The notes: a model not told the origin generated them from the sequence alone. A DNA stretch of 64,000 nt from UBA4744 sp963717135 (GCA_963717135.1 CAVQVN010000003.1:428365-492364); one strand, 5' to 3'; positions 34,960-43,884 are shown, numbered from the stretch's first letter. A program made the numbers and translations.

Positions 34960-35718
34960 CTACTGTCGTTCCACGAAGGCGGCCACCGTCAGGCCTGCGC
35001 GGAGAGCATTTTCCAAAAACGCCGGGGATGCTGCTGTTGGGTAGTGCATGCCGGTCGAGAAGCTCCCCCCGGCGGCCGCCAGGGCGGCGGCCGCCAGAGC
35101 GATACTCCCCAGAAAGACGGAGTCGTCCGCCACACCGATTGTGTGGACCTCGACTCCCTCCGACGTTGCCGCCGTGACCCGAGCGACCAGTCCGCTCCAC
35201 GGCCCGAGGCAAGGCGCCGCCGCGAACTGCGCCCCGGCTGGTGCCGTGGGCCAGACGTTCCGGGCTTCGCGGGCCCATAGGTTCCCAATGGGTTGAGGAA
35301 ACATGAGCGGTAGGCCGCGGCGGATGGGTTGGCCGGGTTCGGTCCACCCCACCACCACCTCCAGCGGATTCTCGTGCCGAGCCCGTGCGTCTGCGGCCAG
35401 GCACGCAGCCAATCCGGCCTGTTGGTTGGCCCCGACGACGACCGGAATATCGGGATCGGCGGGGAGGGCCACCTGGTCGGCGGGCAACACAAGGGGTATG
35501 CCATGGTCGGACGCCTGACGGTAGCGAAGCTCCAGTTGTTCGATATCGTCGAGGGCCAGAACATCCCACCCGGCGAGATTGGTAATGGTGCTTACCCGGG
35601 GATCGCCCGACGTTGAACGGCGACCGATCAACCCGAGGGCCTCCACCGACCGCTCGGCGAGCAGTACCCGGGCGGCGCCGGACCCGATCTTGCCGGTGGC
35701 ATCGAGAGCGATTCTCAT
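34960..35718 (-). CDS. Rossmann-fold NAD(P)-binding protein of unknown function
   Basis: A 252-residue protein beginning MRIALDATGKIGSGAARVL, a dinucleotide-binding turn of the GxGxxG type in slightly altered form. The rest resembles dihydrodipicolinate reductase or saccharopine-dehydrogenase-like folds only loosely, and no catalytic motif is recognisable. It is convergent with the DUF3566 gene. Confidence 0.6.
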   Translation of the reverse strand: MRIALDATGKIGSGAARVLLAERSVEALGLIGRRSTSGDPRVSTITNLAGWDVLALDDIEQLELRYRQASDHGIPLVLPADQVALPADPDIPVVVGANQQAGLAACLAADARARHENPLEVVVGWTEPGQPIRRGLPLMFPQPIGNLWAREARNVWPTAPAGAQFAAAPCLGPWSGLVARVTAATSEGVEVHTIGVADDSVFLGSIALAAAALAAAGGSFSTGMHYPTAASPAFLENALRAGLTVAAFVERQ

Positions 35719-35728
35719 CGAACGACGG

Positions 35729-35851
35729 TCACCGCTCTAGCTCAACCGGTGTCCAGGCCCCGGACCGTTGGGGAGGCCTGACCGGGCGCCTGCGAAAAGC
35801 GAGCGCGGCGGCGGCTAGGGCCGCCAGCAACAGGATCGGTCTGCGGAACAT
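35729..35851 (-). CDS. small single-helix membrane protein
   Basis: A 40-residue reading frame beginning MFRRPILLLAALAAAALAF, then an Arg/Pro-rich tail. It lies 10 nt upstream of the Rossmann-fold gene on the same strand, which supports co-transcription, but there is no clear ribosome-binding site. Tentative. Confidence 0.35.
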   Translation of the reverse strand: MFRRPILLLAALAAAALAFRRRPVRPPQRSGAWTPVELER

Positions 35852-35894
35852 GCCGGCCAGTGTAGGTAGATTCTCGGGCTGGTCGGCAGGCGCT

Positions 35895-36055
35895 ATGCTG
35901 CGCATGTCCGGTAGAGCCGGACACCATGAAGGTCCCATCAGTGGCTAAGAGCGAAGTCCGGTGCAAATCCGGCGCTGTCCCGCAACTGTGAAGTCCTCCC
36001 CGGAGGGATGAGCCAGGTCGCCTGCCTTTCATGGTCACGGAAGTGCTCTCGTAGG
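35895..36055 (+). promoter_or_regulatory. cobalamin riboswitch
   Basis: The conserved core GCAAATCCGGCGCTGTCC followed by CGCAACTGTGAAGTC, and the downstream GAGCCAGGTCGCCTGCC, are the hallmark of adenosylcobalamin riboswitches. Exact ends are approximate. It precedes a btuF-btuC-btuD operon and is expected to lower its expression when B12 is plentiful. Confidence 0.93.
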
Positions 36056-36112
36056 AAGGGCGCACGTGCGACCACGTCGGACGGAGCGTCTTCCCTGAGG
36101 ATTGGAGGACTG

Positions 36113-36982
36113 GTGAAGCGTCTGGCAGGTTCCCTTTTTTTGGTATCTACTCTCTTGGTGTCATGTGCGTCGCCCATCTCGGTTGAGGGTGATGGCGGCC
36201 GGTTGGTTCTCGATGATCGGCCGGAGCGAGTGGTCTCACTCTCGGCAACCCACACCGAGATCCTGTATGCGCTGGGGGCAGGGGATCGGATCGTGGCTAC
36301 CGATCTCACCTCCAATTACCCGGCGGAGGCCACGACGACCACCAAAGTCGATGCATTCAACTTCAATATCGAAGAGATTGCCGCAACCGAACCGGACCTG
36401 GTTATCACCGCTTTTGACTCCCTGGGCGAAGTGGCTGCCCTGCAGTCGATAGGGATTCCCGTTCTTCTTCTGAGCCCGGCCTCGAATCTGGATGACACCT
36501 ATGAACAAATTGAGATTCTGGGTGATGTAACAGGTCGCGAATCCGAAGCCGCCGACCTGGTTTCGTCGATGCAAACGCAGATCGACGATCTGGTGGCTTC
36601 GGCCTCGCGTGAACCCCTCACGATGTTCCATGAGGTGGACAACACTCTTTTCAGTGCCAACTCTTCTACTTTCCTGGGAGACATATATCGAATGCTCGGC
36701 TTGTCGAACATTGCCGACGCGGTTCCCGACGAATTTGGTTCCGGATACGTTCAGTTGTCCGAGGAGTATCTGTTCTCCGAAGACCCCGACCTCATATTCC
36801 TCGGCGATGCGAGCTTTGGGGAAAGCCTCGAGACCGTCAGCCGCCGCCCCGGGTGGGACACACTGACCGCCATCCAGACGGGAGCCGTATTCGAATTGGA
36901 CGGGGATATTGCCGGCCGGTGGGGCCCGCGCACGGTTGATCTCGTGAAAGACATCGTGGCGGCCATCGAGGTGGCTTCGTAA
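36113..36982 (+). CDS. btuF: vitamin B12 ABC transporter substrate-binding lipoprotein
   Basis: A 289-residue class III substrate-binding protein. A signal peptide with lipobox LLVSC is followed by RVVSLSATHTEILYALGAGDRIVA, the usual BtuF/FepB N-lobe start, and the EPDLVI segment. GTG 36113 has GGAGG upstream and lies just after the cobalamin riboswitch, so the ligand is most likely cobalamin or a precursor. Confidence 0.9.
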   Translation: MKRLAGSLFLVSTLLVSCASPISVEGDGGRLVLDDRPERVVSLSATHTEILYALGAGDRIVATDLTSNYPAEATTTTKVDAFNFNIEEIAATEPDLVITAFDSLGEVAALQSIGIPVLLLSPASNLDDTYEQIEILGDVTGRESEAADLVSSMQTQIDDLVASASREPLTMFHEVDNTLFSANSSTFLGDIYRMLGLSNIADAVPDEFGSGYVQLSEEYLFSEDPDLIFLGDASFGESLETVSRRPGWDTLTAIQTGAVFELDGDIAGRWGPRTVDLVKDIVAAIEVAS

Positions 36983-36985
36983 CCC

Positions 36986-38017
36986 ATGGCAACCTCGGCC
37001 GCGGTCCCCTCCAGTCGCCGGCGACGCATCTACGCGGCCGGCGGCCTGGCCCTGGTGGCAGTAGCCATCTTGGGGGTGACGGTGGGCCCGGTGCGAATCA
37101 GTGCCTGGGCGGCCCTCACGGAGTTGGCGGATCGTCTGCTGCCCTGGGACTTGTCGTCGGGATTGAGCGACCAGGAGGCCGCCATCGTGTGGCACCTGCG
37201 CGCTCCGCGCGTGGTGTTGGGGGCAATGGTCGGGGCAATGCTGGCCGCCGCCGGAGGCGCGTATCAGGGGGTTTTCCGCAACCCCCTGGCGGATCCGTAT
37301 CTATTGGGAGTGGCAGCCGGGGCTGGTCTGGGAGCGACCGCAGCCCTGGCCGCGGGCCTGGGCGCCGGGATCCTGCCGGTCGCCGCCTTCGTCGGTGCAG
37401 TCCTAGCCGTGGCCGCCACCTACCACTTCGCCCGGGCGGCCGGCGGCCGGAGAACCCCGGCAACTTTGATCCTGGCGGGCGTTGCCGTCGGGTCGTTTCT
37501 TACGGCCTTGCAGACCTTCGTCCAGCAACAGTCGTCGGATCGAATTCGGGAGGTCTTCACCTGGATCCTGGGACGCCTCAGCGGGGCTACCTGGTCGCAG
37601 GTGAAGGCCATCCTGCCCTACGTCGTGGTCGCATTGGTAACGCTGCTTGTCTACCGGCGGATCCTCGACGTCCTATCGGTCGGAGAAGAGGAGGCCGCTA
37701 CTTTGGGCGTTCGGCCGGCCCGGGCCCGTTTGGTGATCATTGGAGCGGCCACTTTGGGTTCGGCCGCGGTTGTGTCGGTCTCAGGTTTGATCGGGTTTGT
37801 GGGGATCGTCGTACCGCATGCCATTCGTATGATGGCCGGTCCCAGTTACCGGATCATCTTGCCCCTCTCGATGCTGGTCGGGGCGGCCTTTCTGCTGGCG
37901 GCCGACCTGCTGGCCCGCACGGTTATCTCGCCGGGCGAACTGCCGATTGGAGTGGTGACCGCCTTTGTCGGTGCACCATTCTTCGCCATGATCCTTCGAC
38001 GTCGGGTAGTTCGCTGA
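36986..38017 (+). CDS. btuC: vitamin B12 ABC transporter permease (FecCD family)
   Basis: A 343-residue permease with about ten membrane helices. Family motifs GAMLAAAGGAYQGVFRNPLADPYLLG and the cytoplasmic GLIGFVGIVVPHAIR that contacts the ATPase are present. It starts 3 nt after btuF and overlaps btuD by one base. Confidence 0.93.
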   Translation: MATSAAVPSSRRRRIYAAGGLALVAVAILGVTVGPVRISAWAALTELADRLLPWDLSSGLSDQEAAIVWHLRAPRVVLGAMVGAMLAAAGGAYQGVFRNPLADPYLLGVAAGAGLGATAALAAGLGAGILPVAAFVGAVLAVAATYHFARAAGGRRTPATLILAGVAVGSFLTALQTFVQQQSSDRIREVFTWILGRLSGATWSQVKAILPYVVVALVTLLVYRRILDVLSVGEEEAATLGVRPARARLVIIGAATLGSAAVVSVSGLIGFVGIVVPHAIRMMAGPSYRIILPLSMLVGAAFLLAADLLARTVISPGELPIGVVTAFVGAPFFAMILRRRVVR

Positions 38018-38802
38018 TGTCGCGGATCCAATGCCGGGGACTCAGAGCCGGGTACGGGTCACACGAGGTGCTCCGTGACGTGGACCTGGACGTTGCGGAA
38101 GGCGAATGGGTGGCCGTGATCGGGCCAAACGGATCAGGCAAGTCGACGCTGCTCCGGGCGCTGGCCGGCTCCTTGCCATCTGCAAGAGGAGACATCCGGG
38201 TCAACGGCAACCCCGACGACTTGTCGGCCAAGCGAAGATCCCGCTTGGTGGCAATGGTCCACCAGAATCCGGTGATCCCGGACGGCATGACGGTATTGGA
38301 TTACGTCCTCTTGGGCCGAACGCCGTATATCCCGACCTGGGGCAAGGAAACCCCGAAGGACCTAGGAGTCGTCTATCGGGTACTTTCCGAACTCGATCTC
38401 GAGGAGATGGTCGATCGGGTGCTTCACTCACTCAGCGGTGGTGAATTGCAGCGGGTTGTGTTGGGCCGGGCCCTCGCCCAGGAAGCGCCCGTTTTGTTGT
38501 TGGACGAGCCAACCTCAGCTCTGGACGTCGGTCATCAACAGCAGGTGCTCGAGCTGGTCGATCACCTCCGCGCCACCCGTTCGATAACCGTCCTGGCAGC
38601 GATGCACGACTTGACCCTGGCCGCGCAATATGCCGATCGTCTCGTAATGCTGGTGGCCGGCCGCACCGTTGCCGACGGGGAGGCGCGTGACGTACTCACC
38701 GCCGACCTGCTTCGCGATCACTACGGGGCAGACGTGACCATCCTGGAGGACCCGGAAGGGGGCGTGGTGGTCGCCCCCCGGCGGCGGGCGCCGTCCGCCT
38801 AA
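38017..38802 (+). CDS. btuD: vitamin B12 ABC transporter ATP-binding protein
   Basis: A 261-residue ABC ATPase with Walker A GPNGSGKST, Q-loop VHQNPVI, signature LSGGELQRV, Walker B VLLLDEPTSALD and the switch His in AMHDL. ATG 38017 shares a base with the btuC stop (TGATG). Specificity for B12 is inferred from the riboswitch-led operon; the protein family also serves iron siderophores. Confidence 0.93.
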   Translation: MSRIQCRGLRAGYGSHEVLRDVDLDVAEGEWVAVIGPNGSGKSTLLRALAGSLPSARGDIRVNGNPDDLSAKRRSRLVAMVHQNPVIPDGMTVLDYVLLGRTPYIPTWGKETPKDLGVVYRVLSELDLEEMVDRVLHSLSGGELQRVVLGRALAQEAPVLLLDEPTSALDVGHQQQVLELVDHLRATRSITVLAAMHDLTLAAQYADRLVMLVAGRTVADGEARDVLTADLLRDHYGADVTILEDPEGGVVVAPRRRAPSA

Positions 38803-38843
38803 GGAGGCCCAAAACCCCTAACCTGTCGGTTCTGGAGGATGTA

Positions 38844-39764
38844 TTGGATGCTCTGGCAGAAACCCTGGGTCTTTCGACCGGCCAACTGAAGGCGATTCAA
38901 TCCGCGATTGTCGTTCTCATTGTGGTTTTGTTGCGCTGGGTGGTGTTGCGCATCATCCACAACCGTATTCAGGACCCGGAGGTTTGGTACCGGGCCCGCA
39001 AGATCGCCACCTATACGTCCACCCTCTTGGTGTTGTTCTTCCTGCTGAGAATCTGGCTGATTCAGTTCGAGAACTTCGCTACCTTCCTCGGCTTGCTTTC
39101 GGCAGGCGTCGCCATTGCCCTCTCCGACGTGTTGAAGAATCTGGCCGGATGGGCCTACATCCTCACTCGTCGTCCCTTCCGGACCGGCGACCGGATTGAA
39201 CTCGGCGACCACGCCGGTGATGTGATCGACATACGAGTGTTTCGCTTCAGCCTTCTGGAAATCGGAAACTGGGTGCATGCCGACCAGTCGACCGGTCGGA
39301 TTATCCACGTACCGAACGGGCTGGTGTTCACGTTGCCCGTTGCCAATTTCACGGAAGGCTTCAGCTTCATCTGGCATGAGATACCACTGCTGATCACCTT
39401 CGAATCCGATTGGAAACGCGCCGAAGCCACCTTTGCCACCATCCTCTCAGAAGTCGCTCCGGGGATATCGGGGAAGGCTGCCGAGCGCATCAAGGCAACC
39501 GCCCGGGAGTACCGGATCAAGTACACCCACCTCACCCCGGCGGTATATGTCACAGTCCAGGACAGCGGGGTACTTCTGACCGGTCGGGTGCTCGTGTCGG
39601 CCAGGCAACGTAGGGCAGTGGACCAGGACATTTGGAAGAAGCTCCTCGACGCCATCGCCGCCGACCCCAGTATCGAACTCGCCTATCCAACGGTCAGAAC
39701 GGTGCTTCAGGACCCGATCAGGCTCTCCAATCCGGAGCAAGGATCCTCAAGTCGGCCCGATTAG
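38844..39764 (+). CDS. MscS-family mechanosensitive channel
   Basis: A 306-residue membrane protein with three hydrophobic segments. The pore-lining helix is LGLLSAGVAIALSDVLKNLAGWAYIL, followed by the beta domain RPFRTGDRIELGDHAGDV and IIHVPNGLVF. This short MscS form acts in osmotic release. TTG start with GGAGG upstream. It lies downstream of btuD by 41 nt but is functionally unrelated. Confidence 0.88.
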   Translation: MDALAETLGLSTGQLKAIQSAIVVLIVVLLRWVVLRIIHNRIQDPEVWYRARKIATYTSTLLVLFFLLRIWLIQFENFATFLGLLSAGVAIALSDVLKNLAGWAYILTRRPFRTGDRIELGDHAGDVIDIRVFRFSLLEIGNWVHADQSTGRIIHVPNGLVFTLPVANFTEGFSFIWHEIPLLITFESDWKRAEATFATILSEVAPGISGKAAERIKATAREYRIKYTHLTPAVYVTVQDSGVLLTGRVLVSARQRRAVDQDIWKKLLDAIAADPSIELAYPTVRTVLQDPIRLSNPEQGSSSRPD

Positions 39765-39817
39765 CCGCCGATCCAACGAACTGCCGACTCACGCTTTTGC
39801 GTGGAGGTACTTGAACC

Positions 39818-40993
39818 ATGAATTGGCTCGGCAGCATTCTGCTGGTGCTCGGTGCCGGACTGGCAATTGGCGGTGCCGTCTATACCGCCTCCAGGTTCTT
39901 CGGGGTGCGGCGTCGCATCGTCGCCGAGCATCGGCGCGTTTGGTACGTTGATCGTTTGGGCCGGATGGTCCTGACCCGCGAAGGAATACCCCGGGTAATG
40001 CGTCGAAGTGCTGTAGATCCAGTCTTGCGGGAGGTGCTGCTGCAATACCTTCGGATTCTGGAAGGTCGTGAGCGGGAGTACCTGGTCGGGGTCGCGCGGA
40101 CGCTTGGACTGGTGGGCCAATACATGAAAGACCTCCACCACTCTCGCAAAGAAGTGCGGGTACGGGCGGCGGAGGCGCTGACCGAAATGGCCGACCCATC
40201 GACCGTGCAAGACTTGGTCATGGCACTGACCGACCCGGTGCCGGAAGTACGCATCCAGGCGGTCGCAGCCCTTGCCCGCGTGCGTGATAACCGGGCGGCT
40301 CGTTCCATACTCCACCAACTCGACCGGGAGGACGAATGGGCGGCGCATCGTATTGGTGATGCCCTCGTCAGATTCGGTTCCGGAGCAGTCGACGCGATGG
40401 TGGAGTATCTTGAGGGCCCCGGCCGATACGGACCCTTGGTCGTCCGTTCCCTGGGCCTGATAGGCGACACGAGCGCGGAACCCGTTCTGGGTCGGTTGCT
40501 CGGAGACGAAAACGAGGAGATGCGTATGCGGGCCGCCGCCGCTCTGGGTAAGGCGGGTTCGCCTCATTCTCTGTTAGATCTTGCGCAAGCATTGCGAGAT
40601 CCGGCTTGGGAAGTCCGCGCCCAGGCGGCGCGAGCCCTTGGGGAACTGATGGATGGGCAGGCAATCACTTGGTTGCGGCATTCGCTCACCGACCGATCCT
40701 GGTGGGTACGCAACAACGCGGCCGCCAGCCTGGCCCAACTCCCGGGCGGTGCGAACGCACTACGGGACGCCTTGGACGACTGGGATCCCTATGCGCGTGA
40801 TGTGGCGGCCGCCATGCTCCTCTCATCCGGTTTGGCTCGCAGGGCTGTAACCCGATTGGAGGCCGACGATCCGATCGAACGTGAGTCCGCACGATCCCTG
40901 ATCAAGAGACTCGTCGAAGTTGGAAATGAGGAGTACTTTCGATTCGATGGCATCCTCGAGATCGTGCAGCAGCCGGAAACCGTGCTGGATTGA
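39818..40993 (+). CDS. HEAT-repeat protein with N-terminal membrane anchor
   Basis: A 391-residue protein. One membrane helix (about 5-28) precedes a basic segment and a series of HEAT/PBS-lyase-like repeats from about residue 100 to 350, for example EVRVRAAEALTEMADPS and VRIQAVAALARVRD. It probably forms a protein-binding solenoid on the cytoplasmic side. The partner is unknown. Confidence 0.8.
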   Translation: MNWLGSILLVLGAGLAIGGAVYTASRFFGVRRRIVAEHRRVWYVDRLGRMVLTREGIPRVMRRSAVDPVLREVLLQYLRILEGREREYLVGVARTLGLVGQYMKDLHHSRKEVRVRAAEALTEMADPSTVQDLVMALTDPVPEVRIQAVAALARVRDNRAARSILHQLDREDEWAAHRIGDALVRFGSGAVDAMVEYLEGPGRYGPLVVRSLGLIGDTSAEPVLGRLLGDENEEMRMRAAAALGKAGSPHSLLDLAQALRDPAWEVRAQAARALGELMDGQAITWLRHSLTDRSWWVRNNAAASLAQLPGGANALRDALDDWDPYARDVAAAMLLSSGLARRAVTRLEADDPIERESARSLIKRLVEVGNEEYFRFDGILEIVQQPETVLD

Positions 40994-41121
40994 AGAGACC
41001 CGTTCGAGTCTGAAGTTCCTGGAATCTTTGTACTCGGGTTTGTACTTCGTGTCGCGGCAGCGACTCGCGATAGGTGGTCGGGGCGGAGAAGATCTCGCTC
41101 GACGCTGGCTAGCCTGACGGA

Positions 41122-41859
41122 ATGGACCTTTACGCACGTGTCAATATCCTCGACGGGCGCGCCGTTCGTCTTCCCCACGGGCGCCTTCACGAAGCTGCCA
41201 TTGCTCTGGACGCCGATCCGGTGGCCCGCGCTCAAGGCTGGGAAGCGAAGGGAGCCGACTATTTACTCGTGGTGGACCTGAATGCGGCCGCCTACGGGGA
41301 CTACTCGAACCGTCCGTTGGTGGATCGAATCGTGTCTCAATTGGGTATACCGGTGCTGGTAGCAGGTGGGGTCCGATCGCCTCAGGAAGTCGAGCGGCGT
41401 CTCACGGCCGGGGCGTGGCGGATCGCTATGGGGACCACCGCCATCGAAGACCAGGTGGCGACCTGGGAGATCTGCCGGGGATTCCCCGGTCGGGTGATGA
41501 TCACGCTCGACGTGAAGCCCGACGAGGAGCTGGTGGTTCGGGGTTGGACGGCCCACAGTGGCCGGTACCTCGAGGAGGTGGTCATCGAGCTGTCCTCGGC
41601 GGGAGCCGCCGGGTTCATGATCGCCGAAGCCAATCGTGATGCCCTGGCCGAACCACCCAACTTCTTCATTCTTCGTGAGGCCATGTCGTATGTGGACGAT
41701 CCCGTGATCGCCGCCGGCGGTGTACGCAATCTCTCCGACCTCAGGACACTGACCGACCTCGAGTCAGACGGGAAACGCCTGGGAGGCGTGGTCGTCGGAA
41801 GAGAAGTGACCGAGGGTCGTTTCACGATGGAGGAAGCCGCCGCGCTCCTCGTCGGGTGA
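41122..41859 (+). CDS. HisA-like TIM-barrel protein with altered active site
   Basis: A 245-residue protein of the HisA/HisF family by its ILDGRAVRLPHG start, the LVVDLNAA strand and phosphate-binding GG loops at about 82-83 and 199-200. The catalytic Asp8 of HisA is Asn8 here, and the usual TDVTKDGT loop reads AEANRDALA. The Asp at the end of strand 5 (about 130) is kept. It is not in a his operon. It may be a paralogue with another substrate; ProFAR isomerase activity is doubtful. Confidence 0.75.
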   Translation: MDLYARVNILDGRAVRLPHGRLHEAAIALDADPVARAQGWEAKGADYLLVVDLNAAAYGDYSNRPLVDRIVSQLGIPVLVAGGVRSPQEVERRLTAGAWRIAMGTTAIEDQVATWEICRGFPGRVMITLDVKPDEELVVRGWTAHSGRYLEEVVIELSSAGAAGFMIAEANRDALAEPPNFFILREAMSYVDDPVIAAGGVRNLSDLRTLTDLESDGKRLGGVVVGREVTEGRFTMEEAAALLVG

Positions 41860-42006
41860 CGGTGCTCGGCGAACTGCAGCTACCGGTCTGCCTCACATGG
41901 TGTGGATGGATCGAGCAGATGCTGGGAAGCGGCGGGATCTGGGAGGTAAGAGAGTTCGGCGCAAAGATGATAAGAACGCTCTGGTCCTCATGGGTATCGT
42001 GCACCC

Positions 42007-42474
42007 ATGAGCAGCATCGATCGCGCCGCCGCTCAGAGGGTCATCGATGACGTGACTCACGACGGTCGCCGCCGTGACGCCGAGGAGTTGATGGCCTTCA
42101 TCGCCGATGTCACGGGTGAGGAGCCGAGGGTGTGGAACGCCAACACCATCGGGTACGGGCAATACCACTACCGGTACAAGACCGGGCAGGAGGGCGACTT
42201 CTTCACCGTTGGGTTCTCGCCGAGGAAAGACCGCATCACCCTCTACATCATGTCGGGCCTGAGGGGTTTCGACGACATCCTCGACCGGCTCGGCCCGCAC
42301 ATAGTTGGGAAGTCAACCGTCCATCTCAAACGTCTCGATGACGTCGACCGCACGATCCTCGCGGAACTGATAAACGAATGCGTGGCCCACGTCAAAGCGG
42401 TCGAACGTTCGATGGGCGCGATACCGCGTATGAACGACATCCCACCTCGGAAGCCGCCGAACGTCGTCGACTAA
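42007..42474 (+). CDS. DUF1801 (YdhG-like) protein
   Basis: A 155-residue protein of the DUF1801 family. Signatures are EEPRVWNANTIGYGQYHYRY, DFFTVGFSPRKDRITLYIM and the C-terminal STVHLKRLDDVD. It is a small cytoplasmic protein of unknown function, related in fold to YdhG/YjbR. It is the last intact gene before the accessory region. Confidence 0.82.
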   Translation: MSSIDRAAAQRVIDDVTHDGRRRDAEELMAFIADVTGEEPRVWNANTIGYGQYHYRYKTGQEGDFFTVGFSPRKDRITLYIMSGLRGFDDILDRLGPHIVGKSTVHLKRLDDVDRTILAELINECVAHVKAVERSMGAIPRMNDIPPRKPPNVVD

Positions 42475-42569
42475 CCGAACACGAGCTTCGTCTGGCCAGC
42501 CGGAATCGATCTGACCCATGAATCAACACCGGCGACCACGACATCAACCCACCTCCCCAAACCACAAAA

Positions 42570-42905
42570 CGCTGTCTTCGCATCATCGCGAGGACCGGCC
42601 TCACCGAGATCATCCCCTGCATCGACGCATCTTTCAGCGAGATGAACCCGAGCGCTCAACCCATCCGTTGGAGCGCGATTCCCGAGAACAGCCTGATGGA
42701 CGAGTATGCCCCGGTCTTTGCTGAGTTCATGCTGCAGAACCCATTGGTCCGCCATTTCAGCGAGATCGAGGACACCCGGGCAATGATGTGGTCTGATCTC
42801 GCGACGTAGGACCAGATTCGAGAGACCGAGTTGCACCAGGCGACGTTCCGTCCTCTGGGTGTGGATAACCAGATGGCCCTCGTCCTGCCGGCACCACCGG
42901 GCCAT
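42570..42905 (+). pseudogene. remnant of a LuxR-type regulator N-terminal domain, with in-frame stop
   Basis: One frame reads RIIARTGLTEIIPCIDASF, then MNPSAQPIRWSAIPEN and NPLVRHFSEIEDTRAMMWSDL, hits TAG at 42807-42809, then continues DQIRETELHQATFRPLGV and MALVLPAPPGHHRP in the same frame. The pattern matches the GAF-like N-terminal half of actinobacterial helix-turn-helix LuxR regulators. The start and the DNA-binding C-terminus are missing. Family assignment is from memory of such proteins and unverified. Confidence 0.6.
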
Positions 42906-42989
42906 CATCGCCCAGCGTCGATCTCGAGCACCCATCGGCGTCCGGGATCCGGTGCAATCCCGGACACGTTCGTATGTCACTTTGAGGAG

Positions 42990-43215
42990 CAGACCAGTTG
43001 TCGTGGCACCGTCTGTACCTGTGACCCGATCCCCATGGGCACGGGTCGTCGAGGCCAACTTCCGAACGAGCCGACCGGTCCAGTGGGATGGTTCTGGCCC
43101 GCAACAGCCGCTGTATTGCTCTCAGCGACTGCTCCCGTTCAGCCGGTGTTCCCGGACCTCAAGCGCCTCAGACATGGTAACGAGTTGTCGCTGCGGCTCC
43201 GAAGCGAACACCGGT
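42990..43215 (-). pseudogene. frameshifted C-terminal copy of the SEC-C motif gene at 45615
   Basis: In two minus frames it reads FASEPQRQLVTMSEALEVRE, then after a frameshift near 43140 LRAIQRLLRARTIPLDR and VGLDDPCPWGSGHRYRRCHDN. These match the intact gene at 45615-46061. The zinc-binding CPCGSG has become CPWGSG, and the stop TGA has become TGG. Nucleotide similarity continues beyond the gene end to about 42935. Confidence 0.8.
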
Positions 43216-43239
43216 CTACCGTCGGCGTCCACGACCTAA

Positions 43240-43308
43240 GCGACGGCTCATGTGCAAGCGATGTGCACGCGGGAGAATCCCAGGCTTGAGACTCCTGCCG
43301 CTGAATGA
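43240..43308 (+). pseudogene. C-terminal stub of a second tRNA-Ile-type integrase gene
   Basis: The last codons read AHVQAMCTRENPRLETPAAE then TGA, against DVHAMCTREDAPVTALSSE in the intact integrase ending at 47781. As there, a hairpin terminator and the 50-bp attachment repeat follow. Upstream the frame is closed by TAA at 43237, so nearly the whole gene is deleted. Confidence 0.75.
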
Positions 43309-43310
43309 CC

Positions 43311-43337
43311 GAGACCCCTTGCGGGGCAAGGGGTCTC
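43311..43337. terminator. hairpin after the integrase stub
   Basis: Perfect 12-bp arms GAGACCCCTTGC / GCAAGGGGTCTC with a 3-nt loop, right after the stub's stop codon and 3 nt before the attachment repeat. Confidence 0.8.
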
Positions 43338-43340
43338 ATC

Positions 43341-43390
43341 GGTGGGCCCACCTGGACTTGAACCAGGGGCCTCATCCTTATCAGGGATGC
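43341..43390. repeat. attachment-site direct repeat, distal copy (tRNA-Ile 3' half)
   Basis: This 50-bp segment, beginning GGTGGGCCCACCTGG and ending CTTATCAGGGATGC, is identical to 47813-47862 within tRNA-Ile. The rest of the tRNA is absent here, as expected for the distal att site of an element inserted in the tRNA 3' end. Confidence 0.92.
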
Positions 43391-43884
43391 TCATAGGGTC
43401 ACGGAATACCGCCTGAACTGCCGAATTGCCATGTAATACAGGTGTATTCAGTACCCATTGGTTCTCGTCAAATCTGGTCGTTTTTCGATTTCTTGTGCAC
43501 GCGTTGTGCACGCGACCGGAGTGCAGGTCGGCATCTCCAGATCACCGACGGTTTGCTGGGTCGACAGATTGGCGTCGGAAATGACTCCCTTAGGAGGAGT
43601 TGCATAGCTGGGGGGCGTGGCAGGGAAGTGATCGCCTCCGAGTCACGGTGCTAGCCACGGAGAACGGTCACGGCTCTTGGAGCACCAAGCGCGTAGGTGC
43701 CGATCGGGGGCGGGTGGCGAAGTGTGCGATATTGCTACAGAATCGTTGACCGGCGTGGCATTCGGGCTGGTTGCAAGGACGCGTGGTGGATCAGTCTCTG
43801 CGGGTCCGCCTCGAACGTCGATGTCGCGGCATCCCTAGGCTGTGGAGGTCCATCACATCTCAGCTCTCGCCCAAAGGAGCAACC
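43391..43884. other. element left end, non-coding, with tandem TTGTGCACGCG
   Basis: No convincing gene in 494 bp. At 43493-43514 there is a perfect tandem repeat of the 11-mer TTGTGCACGCG, matching a similar tandem at 47723-47744 near the other end. These are candidate integrase arm-binding sites. Confidence 0.6.

Noticed and set aside
37189..38016. N-terminal extension of btuD by 276 residues
   Set aside because: It reads btuC in the wrong frame; the ABC domain starts at ATG 38017, which overlaps the btuC stop.
42475..43058. Minus-strand 195-residue frame overlapping the LuxR remnant
   Set aside because: It is antisense to the recognisable remnant and has no domain.
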